Positions 8,071 to 16,420 of a DNA stretch of 64,000 bases are shown here, one piece after another. Position 1 is the stretch's first letter; each line of letters begins with the position of its first letter. Origin of the DNA: Nostoc sp. MG11. GTDB taxonomy: Bacteria; Cyanobacteriota; Cyanobacteriia; Cyanobacteriales; Nostocaceae. The stretch is taken from contig NZ_JACXXN010000023.1 in NCBI RefSeq assembly GCF_014904695.1, positions 34,830 through 98,829 on the forward strand, written 5' to 3'. A model generated the notes under the pieces. That model saw nothing but the letters and a program-made list of their open reading frames with translations, was not told the DNA's origin and did not search any database. A program made the translations under genes and the position numbers.

Positions 8071-9024
8071 ATGGAACCAATTTTACCTGGTGCACCTTGG
8101 TTAATTGCTCACAAGTCGATGCTAGGAGTTAATAAACCTAATAAAATCACTTTAAATGGACAAGATTATGTCATTTGGCAAAACCAAAAAGGCGAAGTGT
8201 TTGCCCTTGATAACATCTGTCCGCACATGCAAGCCCCTTTATCGAACGGCTGGGTTTGTCAAGAGAAAGATACAATTACTTGCCCTTTTCATGCTCTAGA
8301 GTTTGACGGACAAGGCAGATTATACCAAGGTGATAAAAAAGATACCCAGCCAATTGCTAAGCCATTAGAGCTAATTGTTAACAATGATTGCATCTGGACT
8401 TATGCTGAGTTTGAGCCAAGATTACCCATCCCAGATTTGCATCAGAAAATTGTAGATGAATATGAATTCATCGGAGTAGCTGGAGAAAAAAGTATTCAAG
8501 GTGACTTCTTGAGTAACCTAATGGTTAACTATGACTATAACCACCAAAATGGAACTCATAAAGAACTATTTAAAATCACATCTTGTAATGTCAGTTCTTT
8601 TGAAGAAAAAGGATACTACGCTAAAGTAAAACAAGAGCTTACGAGATCTGATAATACGCTAGGAGAAATTGTCAAAAATCCTATTTTAGGAATCTTCCCC
8701 AAAATACTCAGTAATACACTCGAATACGCTTTTCCTTCAACTACAGCCTTCTTTGCTAAGACACCTATTGGTGATATTGCTCAGATTCACATTCTCTACC
8801 CTGAAACAGAAAAACGAACTAAAACGTTTATTTTGATGTATGCCAAAAACATCAATTATTTAATGAAATTCCTGTTTAAAAACTCAGTTTTACAAGCAGC
8901 AGCTACAGTTATTGAGCAGGATACAGGTGCAGTTGAAAGCTTGTATTCTCGGCAAAAACCAAAAATTAGACTACCAAATGAAGAGATTATGTTTTATGCA
9001 GAAAAACTCTACCGTGATTGGTAA
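8071..9024 (+). CDS. Rieske non-heme iron oxygenase
   Basis: This 317-residue protein has an N-terminal Rieske [2Fe-2S] domain with Cys50-Pro-His52 and Cys71-x2-His74. A catalytic domain follows whose mononuclear iron site is Asp155-x2-His158-x4-His163. This is the layout of ring-hydroxylating and pheophorbide-a-oxygenase-like enzymes, which take electrons from a ferredoxin. The substrate cannot be told from sequence. The ribosome site (TTGGAGGAAAA directly before the ATG) is one of the strongest in the window. Control by the divergent TetR suggests induction by a xenobiotic or a metabolic aromatic compound. No reductase or ferredoxin gene adjoins it. Confidence 0.88.
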   Translation: MEPILPGAPWLIAHKSMLGVNKPNKITLNGQDYVIWQNQKGEVFALDNICPHMQAPLSNGWVCQEKDTITCPFHALEFDGQGRLYQGDKKDTQPIAKPLELIVNNDCIWTYAEFEPRLPIPDLHQKIVDEYEFIGVAGEKSIQGDFLSNLMVNYDYNHQNGTHKELFKITSCNVSSFEEKGYYAKVKQELTRSDNTLGEIVKNPILGIFPKILSNTLEYAFPSTTAFFAKTPIGDIAQIHILYPETEKRTKTFILMYAKNINYLMKFLFKNSVLQAAATVIEQDTGAVESLYSRQKPKIRLPNEEIMFYAEKLYRDW

Positions 9025-9061
9025 GTGCTAGGCTACATTTAGCGATATTCACCAGGCAACA

Positions 9062-9637
9062 ATGACTGCACTTATCCTCAACTTAAGTCCTGCCATTGAG
9101 TTAACAGATGAACAGTTCTTCCAACTCTGTCAGAATAATCGAGATTTGCGACTTGAGCGCACAGCAGAGGGAGAATTAATTATCATGCCACCAACTGGAT
9201 GGGGAAGCGGAAATCGGAATAGTAGACTGACACAGCGTTTAGGCAATTGGGCTGATGCTGATGGTACAGGGCTAGCTTTTGACTCCTCAACGGGCTTCAA
9301 ACTCCCCAATGATGCAAATCGATCGCCTGATGCATCTTGGGTGAGCCGGGAGCGATTAGAAGCCCTAAATCCAGACCCTACTAGATTCCTACCGATGGCT
9401 CCCGATTTTGCGGTAGAATTGCGCTCTGCTTTAGACAGCTTAAAGACTGTGCAACAAAAAATGCAGGAGTACATTGATAATGGTGTGCGTCTAGGCTGGC
9501 TAATTGACCCTCAGAACCAAAGGGTAGAAATTTACCGCCTAGGACAGGATGTTGAGGTTCTAGAATCCCCTACCTGCTTGTTAGGAGAGGATGTATTGCC
9601 TGGGTTTGTGCTGGATTTAGCACAGATTTTGAATTAG
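9062..9637 (+). CDS. Uma2-family (DUF820) putative nuclease
   Basis: This 191-residue protein belongs to the Uma2 family, which is greatly expanded in cyanobacteria and has a PD-(D/E)XK nuclease fold. Visible signs are SPDASWVSRERL (about 90-101), FAVELRS in the position of the ExK strand with Arg in place of Lys, and GWLIDPQNQRVEIYR (about 146-160). Its biological role is unknown, and a link to mobile DNA has been suggested for the family. It starts 37 nt after the oxygenase stop and may be cotranscribed. A second member of the family lies at 50755. Confidence 0.85.
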   Translation: MTALILNLSPAIELTDEQFFQLCQNNRDLRLERTAEGELIIMPPTGWGSGNRNSRLTQRLGNWADADGTGLAFDSSTGFKLPNDANRSPDASWVSRERLEALNPDPTRFLPMAPDFAVELRSALDSLKTVQQKMQEYIDNGVRLGWLIDPQNQRVEIYRLGQDVEVLESPTCLLGEDVLPGFVLDLAQILN

Positions 9638-9703
9638 GCGATCGCTCAATTTCACTTATTTAAATATATGTGCAATTTGCAACTATAATTGGCATAAAAA
9701 TTA

Positions 9704-10936
9704 CTATTGACTAAATAACAGAAATGCTGCTTGAAATGACCCTATAACAAAACCTAAAACACCGCCTAAAGTCACAATAGCCTGCAATTCATTTTTCACA
9801 ATTCCCTCAATTGCAGCTTCTAAATCAGCGGGTGACGTTGATTTCACACGGTCAACAATCACTTGATCTATCGACAAAATCGGAATTGCCTGCGCCATAA
9901 TCGCTTCTAAATCTTTTTCTAAATACCTATCTAAAATGATAGCCAACTCTTGACTTACGACCTCTAAAGAAGCACTCACAACAGGTGAACTACTAAGACG
10001 ATTCAGCAACAATACAGCAATATTTTCCCAGTCAACAGAATCAGTTAATCCTTGCAGAAAATCGCTACCACTAGTTTGTAGGTAATGACGGACACTTTCG
10101 CGTGTGGTCTTTCGCAGTTGGCGCACCGTTCCCATTGGCAAGTTTTGCAAAGATAAATTTTGCAGCAACTTCTTAAGGCGATCGCGCATTTGCAACTCTT
10201 GAATCAACTCCTGCAAACGATCATTGGTAGCTTCTTTCTCATCTAAGCAAAATGTTCGTAGCCTCGTGAGAGTATTGCGTAAGCCAAACAGATTTGCCAC
10301 AACCCAATACGTACCGCTGGTTTTTTCCCGAAAGCCTTCATCAATAATTTGAATCGTGCGATCTGTTAAAAAATCAACTATTACCTGTCGCAGCACATCT
10401 GGTGGCAAAACAACCTGCAAAAGCCAATCAGCAAGTCGCGTGGATTGTTCTTCACTCAGTTGAAATTCCAGTAATATCTGGTCAAAAATTTGATTGATCT
10501 GCGCTTCCAAAAAGTCTTCGCGTCGCGCCAAAACTTTGAGTAAACGTGGCAAGGATTCTCCCAACAAATCCCGCAAAATACCTGCCACAATTTTGGCACT
10601 CTTCTCGTTCTTATCCGTTTTTATCTGTTCAATTGCCAGCCGCAACAACCACAGAATTGCTGCTTGTACGCGTTCTGTTTGTAACAGACGCCGCGCCAAA
10701 TTTTGTAATTCCTCTGGCGTTAGCAGCGACCCCATGATTGTATTGGAAATGTTTAGAGCCAGACGTTCCTGGTTGCGGGGAATCAACCCAGGCGTAAACG
10801 GTACTCTTCGTCCACCAATATAAATTGCTCTGTAGGGACGAAATAACATTTTGATGGCTATATCGTTTGTGAAATAGCCGATAACTCCACCAAGTATGGG
10901 GGGAGACACATAAAGCCAAAGATGAGACCAATCCAC
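9704..10936 (-). CDS. DUF445 family membrane protein
   Basis: This 410-residue protein of the DUF445 (YheB-like) family is predicted to sit in the membrane through a segment at each end (about 8-28 and 385-405), with a long amphipathic middle region. The N-terminal motif [20 protein letters not shown] is typical. The start is a GTG at 10936. Function is unknown. It is followed upstream by repeat sequence and then menG on the same strand, about 110 nt away. Confidence 0.85.
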   Translation of the reverse strand: MDWSHLWLYVSPPILGGVIGYFTNDIAIKMLFRPYRAIYIGGRRVPFTPGLIPRNQERLALNISNTIMGSLLTPEELQNLARRLLQTERVQAAILWLLRLAIEQIKTDKNEKSAKIVAGILRDLLGESLPRLLKVLARREDFLEAQINQIFDQILLEFQLSEEQSTRLADWLLQVVLPPDVLRQVIVDFLTDRTIQIIDEGFREKTSGTYWVVANLFGLRNTLTRLRTFCLDEKEATNDRLQELIQELQMRDRLKKLLQNLSLQNLPMGTVRQLRKTTRESVRHYLQTSGSDFLQGLTDSVDWENIAVLLLNRLSSSPVVSASLEVVSQELAIILDRYLEKDLEAIMAQAIPILSIDQVIVDRVKSTSPADLEAAIEGIVKNELQAIVTLGGVLGFVIGSFQAAFLLFSQ

Positions 10937-11045
10937 AGGATTTTGGATTTCGGGTTTGGGACTTCAGATTTTAGATGAAATGTTGATTTGTGGATTCAAG
11001 AGTCTTTGGTTGTTTACCATTAGACCCCAATCCCAAATCTAAAAT
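10937..11045. repeat. Repeat-filled spacer between menG and the DUF445 gene
   Basis: The spacer is made of AT-rich tandem words such as AAATCTAAA and TTTTGGATTT. AGATTTTAGAT and its complement ATCTAAAATCT face each other across about 65 nt. Similar words precede the helicase gene (18187-18200) and lie near 13285. Confidence 0.55.
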
Positions 11046-11738
11046 CTAAAATTTGCTTACTACCAGCACTCCCATCATACCGTTCACAATGGGGTAGTGT
11101 GTGGCAACTGCAAAACCAACTTGACGAGCTAACTCTACTTGCTCTGTTCCAATGGGAAAGCGGTCTAAGCTGGGACTGATGTAAGCATATTCTTCCTTTA
11201 AACCTAAATGATTGGCCACTGGCACGACAAAACCGTCCAGATACCACTGCTGAAAAGTGCGTAACTGAGGGTTGCTCGGTCGGTGAAAATCTAAAATCGC
11301 AGCTTTAGCTCCTGGTTTCAAGACACGATATAACTCTTTGAGACTGCGAGAAATATCTGTAACATTTCTTAAACCATACCCCATTGTCGCAGCGTCAAAT
11401 TGGTTATCGTCAAAGGGTAAATCTAAGACATCGGCTTCTACCCAGGTGATAGCAGGTTGGGGATAATGACTTTGGGAGCGTTCTTTGGCAGTTTCCAACA
11501 AGTTTGGGGAAAAGTCTACTCCGTACACATGTCCCATTGCTCCCACACGCCGCGCCAAGCGCAAGGCTAAATCCCCACTACCGCAACACAAATCAAGGCA
11601 AGTATCTCCTGGTTTAGCTGCGCTCCATTTAACTGCCATTTCCTTCCATATTCGGTGTTGTCCCAGACTCAACCAATCGTTCAACTGGTCATAAACTGGA
11701 GCAATACGGTTAAAAATGGCACGAATTTCGTTAGTCAT
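11046..11738 (-). CDS. menG: Demethylphylloquinone/demethylmenaquinone methyltransferase
   Basis: This 230-residue enzyme of the UbiE/MenG family adds the last methyl group, from S-adenosylmethionine, to the naphthoquinone ring; in cyanobacteria the product is phylloquinone, the A1 electron carrier of photosystem I. The class I SAM motif LDLCCGSGDLALRLA (about 48-62), YGLRNVTDISRSLKELYRVLKPG (about 118-140) and the N-terminal IAPVYDQLNDWLSLG are family signatures. The ATG at 11738 gives the expected length. Confidence 0.93.
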   Translation of the reverse strand: MTNEIRAIFNRIAPVYDQLNDWLSLGQHRIWKEMAVKWSAAKPGDTCLDLCCGSGDLALRLARRVGAMGHVYGVDFSPNLLETAKERSQSHYPQPAITWVEADVLDLPFDDNQFDAATMGYGLRNVTDISRSLKELYRVLKPGAKAAILDFHRPSNPQLRTFQQWYLDGFVVPVANHLGLKEEYAYISPSLDRFPIGTEQVELARQVGFAVATHYPIVNGMMGVLVVSKF

Positions 11739-11850
11739 TGGTCAAGAGTCAAGGGTCAAGAGTAGAGACGCGATTAACCGCGTCTTTACAAGAGTCAAGG
11801 GTCAAGGGTCAAATGCTATTGACTTTGGACTCCGGACTTTTGACTCTTGC
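11739..11850. repeat. Heptamer (STRR) spacer with a nested palindrome
   Basis: Tandem heptamers of the type GTCAAGA/GTCAAGG fill this gap. Within them 11762-11789 carries a palindromic unit with arms AGACGCG and CGCGTCT. The same heptamers recur at 23410-23440. Confidence 0.8.
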
Positions 11851-12807
11851 CTAAATTTTGGTTTTATGAAAGCGACTACTAGTAAGAGCGATCGCCACTA
11901 GTTGCGCTGATAAATCAATTAGCTTTAATTCATCTTCTCGCAAAGTGCAGGGTTGTTTCCACTGTAGTGATAATACTCCCAATAGTTCATTTCGATAGCT
12001 AATTGGAATAACTAAATGTGCTTGCACTCCCGTGTTTTGGTAGTGGGTAATACTATTTAATTTTGTGTCTTTAAGTACATTTAAGGATATTTGCATTTGC
12101 CCAGTGGCGATCGCTTCGCTAGTCAGTGGGTCTTGTGCTAGCCAATTTTCTACTGTACCTGTATCGCTGTAACTCCCTTGAGTTGCAACTAGAGTATTGC
12201 CCTCTGTTAGTTGCAAAATGCAGCCATCCGCTGCAAAAGTCTCATTAACAGCCCTAGCAATTGGTGTGAGAGTCTCCTCTAAGCTAGAAGCGGCTTGAGT
12301 TACTTGCACCAAAACAGTCAGCAGCGCCATTTGGGCATGAGCACGGCGCAATTCTTCTGTGCGTTGTTTGAGCAAGTCGTAGGTTTCTGCTGCTCTTTGC
12401 ACCACCGCCTTCAGTTCCCCTGGATCCCAAGGCTTGGTGATATATTTGTAGACTTGCCCAGCATTAATTGCTTCTACCAAGTCTTCAATATCAGTAAATC
12501 CGGTGAGAATTATCCTTACCGTATCAGGAAACTGAGGTACAGTCTTACTGAGAAACTCAGTTCCTTTCATTTCTGGCATTCGTTGATCGGAGATGATTAC
12601 CGCAACTTCCCCTTCTGCTGCCAATACTTGGAGAGCGTTCATCCCACTATCGGCTTTGAGGACATTAAAGTCGCGCCGAAAAGTACGATAAAGCAGATCG
12701 AGATTATCTGGCTCATCGTCAACTACCAAGATTTTGAGTTTTTTTGGTCGTTCCAGAGTCATCAATTGATGATGGACTTTATCAAGTTCGAGACTGGGAT
12801 TATCCAT
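11851..12807 (-). CDS. Response regulator with receiver and GAF domains
   Basis: This 318-residue protein has an N-terminal receiver domain (about 24-140) with the acidic pair in VVDDEPD, the phospho-acceptor Asp in VIISDQRMP, conserved Thr in LTGFTD and Lys in YITKPWDPGEL. A helical linker (about 140-165) leads to a GAF domain (about 170-312). There is no output DNA-binding or kinase domain, so it probably acts by protein contact in a phosphorelay. The KPW signature is common in RpfG/PAS-linked receivers. No histidine kinase is next to it. Confidence 0.87.
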   Translation of the reverse strand: MDNPSLELDKVHHQLMTLERPKKLKILVVDDEPDNLDLLYRTFRRDFNVLKADSGMNALQVLAAEGEVAVIISDQRMPEMKGTEFLSKTVPQFPDTVRIILTGFTDIEDLVEAINAGQVYKYITKPWDPGELKAVVQRAAETYDLLKQRTEELRRAHAQMALLTVLVQVTQAASSLEETLTPIARAVNETFAADGCILQLTEGNTLVATQGSYSDTGTVENWLAQDPLTSEAIATGQMQISLNVLKDTKLNSITHYQNTGVQAHLVIPISYRNELLGVLSLQWKQPCTLREDELKLIDLSAQLVAIALTSSRFHKTKI

Positions 12808-13399
12808 AAAATGATTCCTTTAAAATATTCACTGTTTTGTTATATTCCATACCAAGCGTAGTTGAGAAAAATTGATAAGCCTTGCGGGTATTTGCGGATA
12901 TAAGTCAAGGCTGGTTAAATCCTCTGTTCTTAAATGCTACAGATGAAATTTGCCTGTTCAAACTATCTTTGCTAGAAGAAATTTAGGCAACTATAACCAA
13001 TAGAACCAAATAACTGGGTGTAAATAAACATAATTATGCAATTTGACAATGAATAAATGTCCGCTTTTAGTATTGATTAAAACAGACAATTGGCAGTTAT
13101 AACTAGCTGTTACGTTTATTCATGCCCACTTAAGTAATAGTATCATTTGTAACTTGCAATTAAATTTGATCTACATTCCTTGATGGTAAAAGCCCCCAGA
13201 TTTATCTGTGGGATAAATCCAAAATTTAAAATCCGTCTTGGAAAGTTGCGTGGGCAGCTCTGCCGACTTGAGCAAACTTTCCGCAAAATCTAAAATTGAA
13301 TGACGGTATGGTAGTTTCGTGTAGACAGTTAAAGATTAAAATAAGACTTGCTGATGAGGTGATGAATTATCCTCTCAAGTTAAAGCTCGCACTGTGATT
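12808..13399. other. Intergenic region with palindromic repeat elements
   Basis: No gene is seen. From about 13178 it holds a hairpin (CAGAT-TT-ATCTG flanked by CCC/GGG) and then a composite palindrome at 13241-13281: outer arms GAAAGTT and AACTTTC, inner hairpin GGCAG-CT-CTGCC. The latter has relatives at 49483-49523 and 55675-55707. Confidence 0.6.
13241..13281. repeat. Composite palindromic repeat, copy 1
   Basis: Outer arms GAAAGTT (13241-13247) and AACTTTC (13275-13281) enclose a perfect inner hairpin GGCAG-CT-CTGCC (13253-13264). The left flank resembles that of the copy near 55675. Confidence 0.6.
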
Positions 13400-14485
13400 A
13401 TGACTGATCTGCCACCCAACACTCAAAATCCTGATGATGCTACTAATGATGTAGCACAAGAATTTTTGCGAAAGCTGAGGCAAAAGCAAGGCAGCTGGGT
13501 GGAATGGGGAGTAGCGATCGCCTACTTGCAAAAAAACGGTTACAATCCCCAAGAAATCTTTGAGGCCACGGGATTTGAGCCGATTCAACAAAATCAGGTA
13601 GTCGTTGGTTCCCAAGTTTACAATTCTTTAGAAAAGTTCGGGGCATCGGAAGCGACGCGATCGCACTACACTGCACGCGGTAGTGATATTTTGTACGAAC
13701 TGCGTTTGCTTAATCAAGAAGAACGCGCCGGCGCCGCCGAACTTGCCTTCATCCACAAAATTGACGCCGATGAAGCGCGAGAAGTGGCAAAATCAATCAA
13801 AGAGTTCTCCTATTTCCGCACTTTGCCAGAAGGGTTTTCTACCCATCCGGGAGATGCCGTTGCTTACCAAGCTTGGAAACTAGCACGCCAAAATACAGAT
13901 TTACAACAGCGATCGCGCCTAATTGCTAAAGGCTTACGTTTCGCTCATACACCAACAGCAAGGCAACAAATCGAACAACTATTGACTGATTTTAGTGTTG
14001 TTCCCAAGCGTCCAGCACCAATTTTGCCGTTTTATCGTCTGGAATCAGAAGAAGAATTACCCCGGATCGTCCCTGTGGTGGGCGAGTTACCGTTGACAAA
14101 ACAAGAGTTGCAAGCTGTACCTTTGGTGACAGAAATTGAACCATTTCGGATGGTCAAGTTTTCTGGAGAGCAAGCTTGGGTTCCATTACCGGGTTGGCAA
14201 GTGTTATTGAGGGCAGAAGATCCAATAGTGATTTTAGCAAATAGCGATCGCTTACCCAACCAGACACAAAGCGAGCCAAAACCAGTGCTGGTAGTTATAG
14301 ATCGCGCCCAACGCCAATGGGATGAATCCAGCTACTTTGTTGTTGAGAACTCTGGCGAATTAGATTTTCAGTGGTTTGAAACTGAGCCAGAAATTCCTCT
14401 GTTGGGGAAAATCATCATCATTGTACGTGCTAAGAGAATCCTCGATGAAGAACTAACCAAAGATTCTTGGCAGATTGACGAATAG
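13400..14485 (+). CDS. raf1: Rubisco accumulation factor 1 (Raf1)
   Basis: Raf1 is a dimeric assembly chaperone that clamps Rubisco large-subunit dimers in the cytosol or carboxysome pathway. The 361-residue product has the family layout: an N-terminal helical domain (GSWVEWGVAIAYLQKNGY and GASEATRSHY, about 35-90), a helical middle with LNQEERAGAAELAF, and a beta-rich C-terminal dimerisation domain after about residue 210 (LPFYRLESEEELPRIVPVVG). The ATG at 13400 is preferred over an in-frame GTG at 13394. Confidence 0.9.
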   Translation: MTDLPPNTQNPDDATNDVAQEFLRKLRQKQGSWVEWGVAIAYLQKNGYNPQEIFEATGFEPIQQNQVVVGSQVYNSLEKFGASEATRSHYTARGSDILYELRLLNQEERAGAAELAFIHKIDADEAREVAKSIKEFSYFRTLPEGFSTHPGDAVAYQAWKLARQNTDLQQRSRLIAKGLRFAHTPTARQQIEQLLTDFSVVPKRPAPILPFYRLESEEELPRIVPVVGELPLTKQELQAVPLVTEIEPFRMVKFSGEQAWVPLPGWQVLLRAEDPIVILANSDRLPNQTQSEPKPVLVVIDRAQRQWDESSYFVVENSGELDFQWFETEPEIPLLGKIIIIVRAKRILDEELTKDSWQIDE

Positions 14486-14530
14486 CGCTCAACAGTATTT
14501 TTAGCTGCCGTTATGTGGAAGCCAAATTTC

Positions 14531-14559
14531 TTGACACAGCAATTGAGTGCATATACACT
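14531..14559 (+). promoter_or_regulatory. Promoter with overlapping MarR operator
   Basis: TTGACA (14531-14536) stands 17 bp from TACACT (14554-14559). The imperfect palindrome AGTGCATATACACT (14546-14559) overlaps the -10 box and resembles the perfect palindrome at 15042-15053. The start site would fall at or next to the chosen ATG, giving a leaderless or nearly leaderless message. Confidence 0.55.
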
Positions 14560-14565
14560 TATTTT

Positions 14566-15024
14566 ATGGAAGACCAAGTTACTCAATTAGCCCAACTCAA
14601 AAAAGTTGGGACTACCTGTACCTGCTTTAATCTACGTAAAGCATCTCGTGTAATCACACACCTATTTGATGAGGTATTGCAACCAAGCGGGTTATTAGTG
14701 AATCAGTTTACCCTTATGGTTGCAATTAGCCTAGTTGGCTCGATGACGATCACGCACCTAGCCCAAGAATTAGTCCTGGATCGAACCACGCTGACACGCA
14801 ACCTGAAGCCACTAGAAAGACAGGGGTTTATTCAAATTCAATCAGGACAGGATCAACGGATGCGGGTTGTAAGTTTAACACCTCAAGGACAGGAAGCTTT
14901 AGCGAAAGCATTGCCGCTATGGGACTTAGCACAGACTCGAATTGTTGAGCAATTAGGTCAAGAGCGGTGGAATACGTTGTTATCTGGTTTATCTGACACC
15001 GTGTCCTTATTCCGCGACAGTTAA
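14566..15024 (+). CDS. MarR-family transcriptional regulator
   Basis: This 152-residue regulator has the MarR winged helix-turn-helix: MTITHLAQELVLDRTTLTRN (recognition region, about 62-81) and the wing QSGQDQRMRVVSLTPQG. Two cysteines near the front (TTCTCFNLRK) sit where redox- or thiol-sensing members carry them. The ATG at 14566 is chosen because the promoter-like TTGACA/TACACT lies just before it and the family N-terminus starts there; a GTG at 14515 is the alternative. It is followed 55 nt later by the Fe-S/SCP2 gene, with a shared operator motif in front of both. Confidence 0.88.
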   Translation: MEDQVTQLAQLKKVGTTCTCFNLRKASRVITHLFDEVLQPSGLLVNQFTLMVAISLVGSMTITHLAQELVLDRTTLTRNLKPLERQGFIQIQSGQDQRMRVVSLTPQGQEALAKALPLWDLAQTRIVEQLGQERWNTLLSGLSDTVSLFRDS

Positions 15025-15041
15025 ATTTTTTTGAGTAAAAA

Positions 15042-15053
15042 GTGTATATACAC
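15042..15053. promoter_or_regulatory. Putative MarR operator before the Fe-S/SCP2 gene
   Basis: GTGTATATACAC is a perfect 12-bp palindrome, 27 bp before the ATG at 15080. With its preceding A it shares the word AGTGyATATACAC with the site before marR. Confidence 0.6.
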
Positions 15054-15079
15054 ATATTTAATTAATTAGGAGAGGTTGT

Positions 15080-16420
15080 ATGTCTAAATTCGATAACCAC
15101 CAGACTGTGAAAAAGTTTCGGGAGCAGAACCCACTTGATAATTCCACGCCAGTTTCTCCTTTAGATGCAGATTGGCTTCGTCGTTTGTGTTTAGAGATGG
15201 GGGCGGATGATGTTGGCTTTGTTGAGATTGATCGCCAAGAGATTGCCGATCAACGCCAAGACATCCTTGTTGCTTTCCCGCCGACAAAAACACTAGTTAG
15301 TTTTGTGTGCCGGATGAACCGCGAAAATGTCCGTAGTCCAGCGCGATCGGTAGCCAACGTGGAATTTCATACTACAGGCGATGAAGTCAACCAAATTGGA
15401 CGTGAGATTGTCGCTACCCTTGAGCAAAAGGGCATTCGAGCCTTAAACCCAGCAATGGGTTTTCCGATGGAAATGGATCGCTTCCCTGGCAAAATTTGGG
15501 TTGTTTCCCACAAACCCGTAGCGGTTGCAGCCGGTTTAGGACACATGGGAATTCACCGCAACGTCATTCATCCCAAATTTGGCAACTTCATTTTACTGGG
15601 GACAATTTTAATAGATGCTGAAGTGACAGCATATAACAGACCAATTGACTACAATCCTTGCTTGGAATGCAAATTATGCGTAGTAGCCTGTCCAGTGGGA
15701 GCCATTGGTATGGATGGTCACTTTAATTTCTCAGCTTGTTACACTCACAATTATCGAGAGTTTATGGGAGGATTCACAGACTGGGTTGAAGATATTGCTG
15801 AGAGTAAAAATGCCCGTGACTACCGCCAAAAAGTGAATGATTCAGAATCAGCATCCATGTGGCAAAGTCTTAGTTTTAAGCCTAATTACAAAGCAGCTTA
15901 TTGTGTGGCTGCTTGTCCAGCAGGGGAAGATGTGATTGGTCAATTCTTGAGGAATAAAAAAGAGTTTGTTCAAGAAGTAGTTAAACCTTTGCAGGATAAA
16001 GAAGAAACTATCTATGTCGTTCCCGGTTCTGACGCAGAAGCTTTTGTAGAGCGCCGATTTCCTCACAAGAAAGTTAAGCAAGTTAGTAATGGTATTCACC
16101 CTAATTCTATTCGCGGGTTTCTATTCGGGTTGCCTCTTTTATTCCAACGTAATCAATCAAAAGGTTTGGATGTCACCTACCATTTTACATTTACTGGTGC
16201 AGAAGAATGCCAGGCAACAGTGATTATTAAAAATAAGACAATTCAAGTGCTAGATAATCATGTTGGAACAGCCAATATTCATGTTACTGCCGATACCGAA
16301 ACTTGGTTGCGTTTTCTAGCTAAGGAAAAGAATATTGTTTGGGCGTTAGTGCAAAGAAAAATTCGGATTAAGGGGTCACTACAATTACTTCAGGCTTTTG
16401 GAAAATGTTTTCCTTCATAA
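15080..16420 (+). CDS. QueG/reductive-dehalogenase-like Fe-S protein fused to an SCP2 domain
   Basis: This 446-residue protein has two parts. Residues about 20-300 resemble the epoxyqueuosine reductase/reductive dehalogenase family: GLGHMGIHRNVIHPKFG, a [4Fe-4S] motif Cys194-x2-Cys197-x2-Cys200-x3-Cys204-Pro, and a second cluster region around CVAACPAG. Residues about 355-440 form an SCP2 (sterol carrier) lipid-binding domain, starting near VTYHFTFTG. Typical members are corrinoid-dependent, but corrinoid binding cannot be confirmed here. The fusion suggests reduction of a hydrophobic substrate held by SCP2. A good ribosome site (AGGAGAGG) precedes the ATG. It lies downstream of marR and is probably under its control. 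Its stop overlaps the convergent glycosyltransferase gene by 6 nt. Confidence 0.82.
   Translation: MSKFDNHQTVKKFREQNPLDNSTPVSPLDADWLRRLCLEMGADDVGFVEIDRQEIADQRQDILVAFPPTKTLVSFVCRMNRENVRSPARSVANVEFHTTGDEVNQIGREIVATLEQKGIRALNPAMGFPMEMDRFPGKIWVVSHKPVAVAAGLGHMGIHRNVIHPKFGNFILLGTILIDAEVTAYNRPIDYNPCLECKLCVVACPVGAIGMDGHFNFSACYTHNYREFMGGFTDWVEDIAESKNARDYRQKVNDSESASMWQSLSFKPNYKAAYCVAACPAGEDVIGQFLRNKKEFVQEVVKPLQDKEETIYVVPGSDAEAFVERRFPHKKVKQVSNGIHPNSIRGFLFGLPLLFQRNQSKGLDVTYHFTFTGAEECQATVIIKNKTIQVLDNHVGTANIHVTADTETWLRFLAKEKNIVWALVQRKIRIKGSLQLLQAFGKCFPS

Noticed and set aside
12295..12861. A 188-codon plus-strand frame opposite the response regulator
   Set aside because: The opposite strand encodes a clear receiver-GAF protein; this frame has no domain and an implausible composition.
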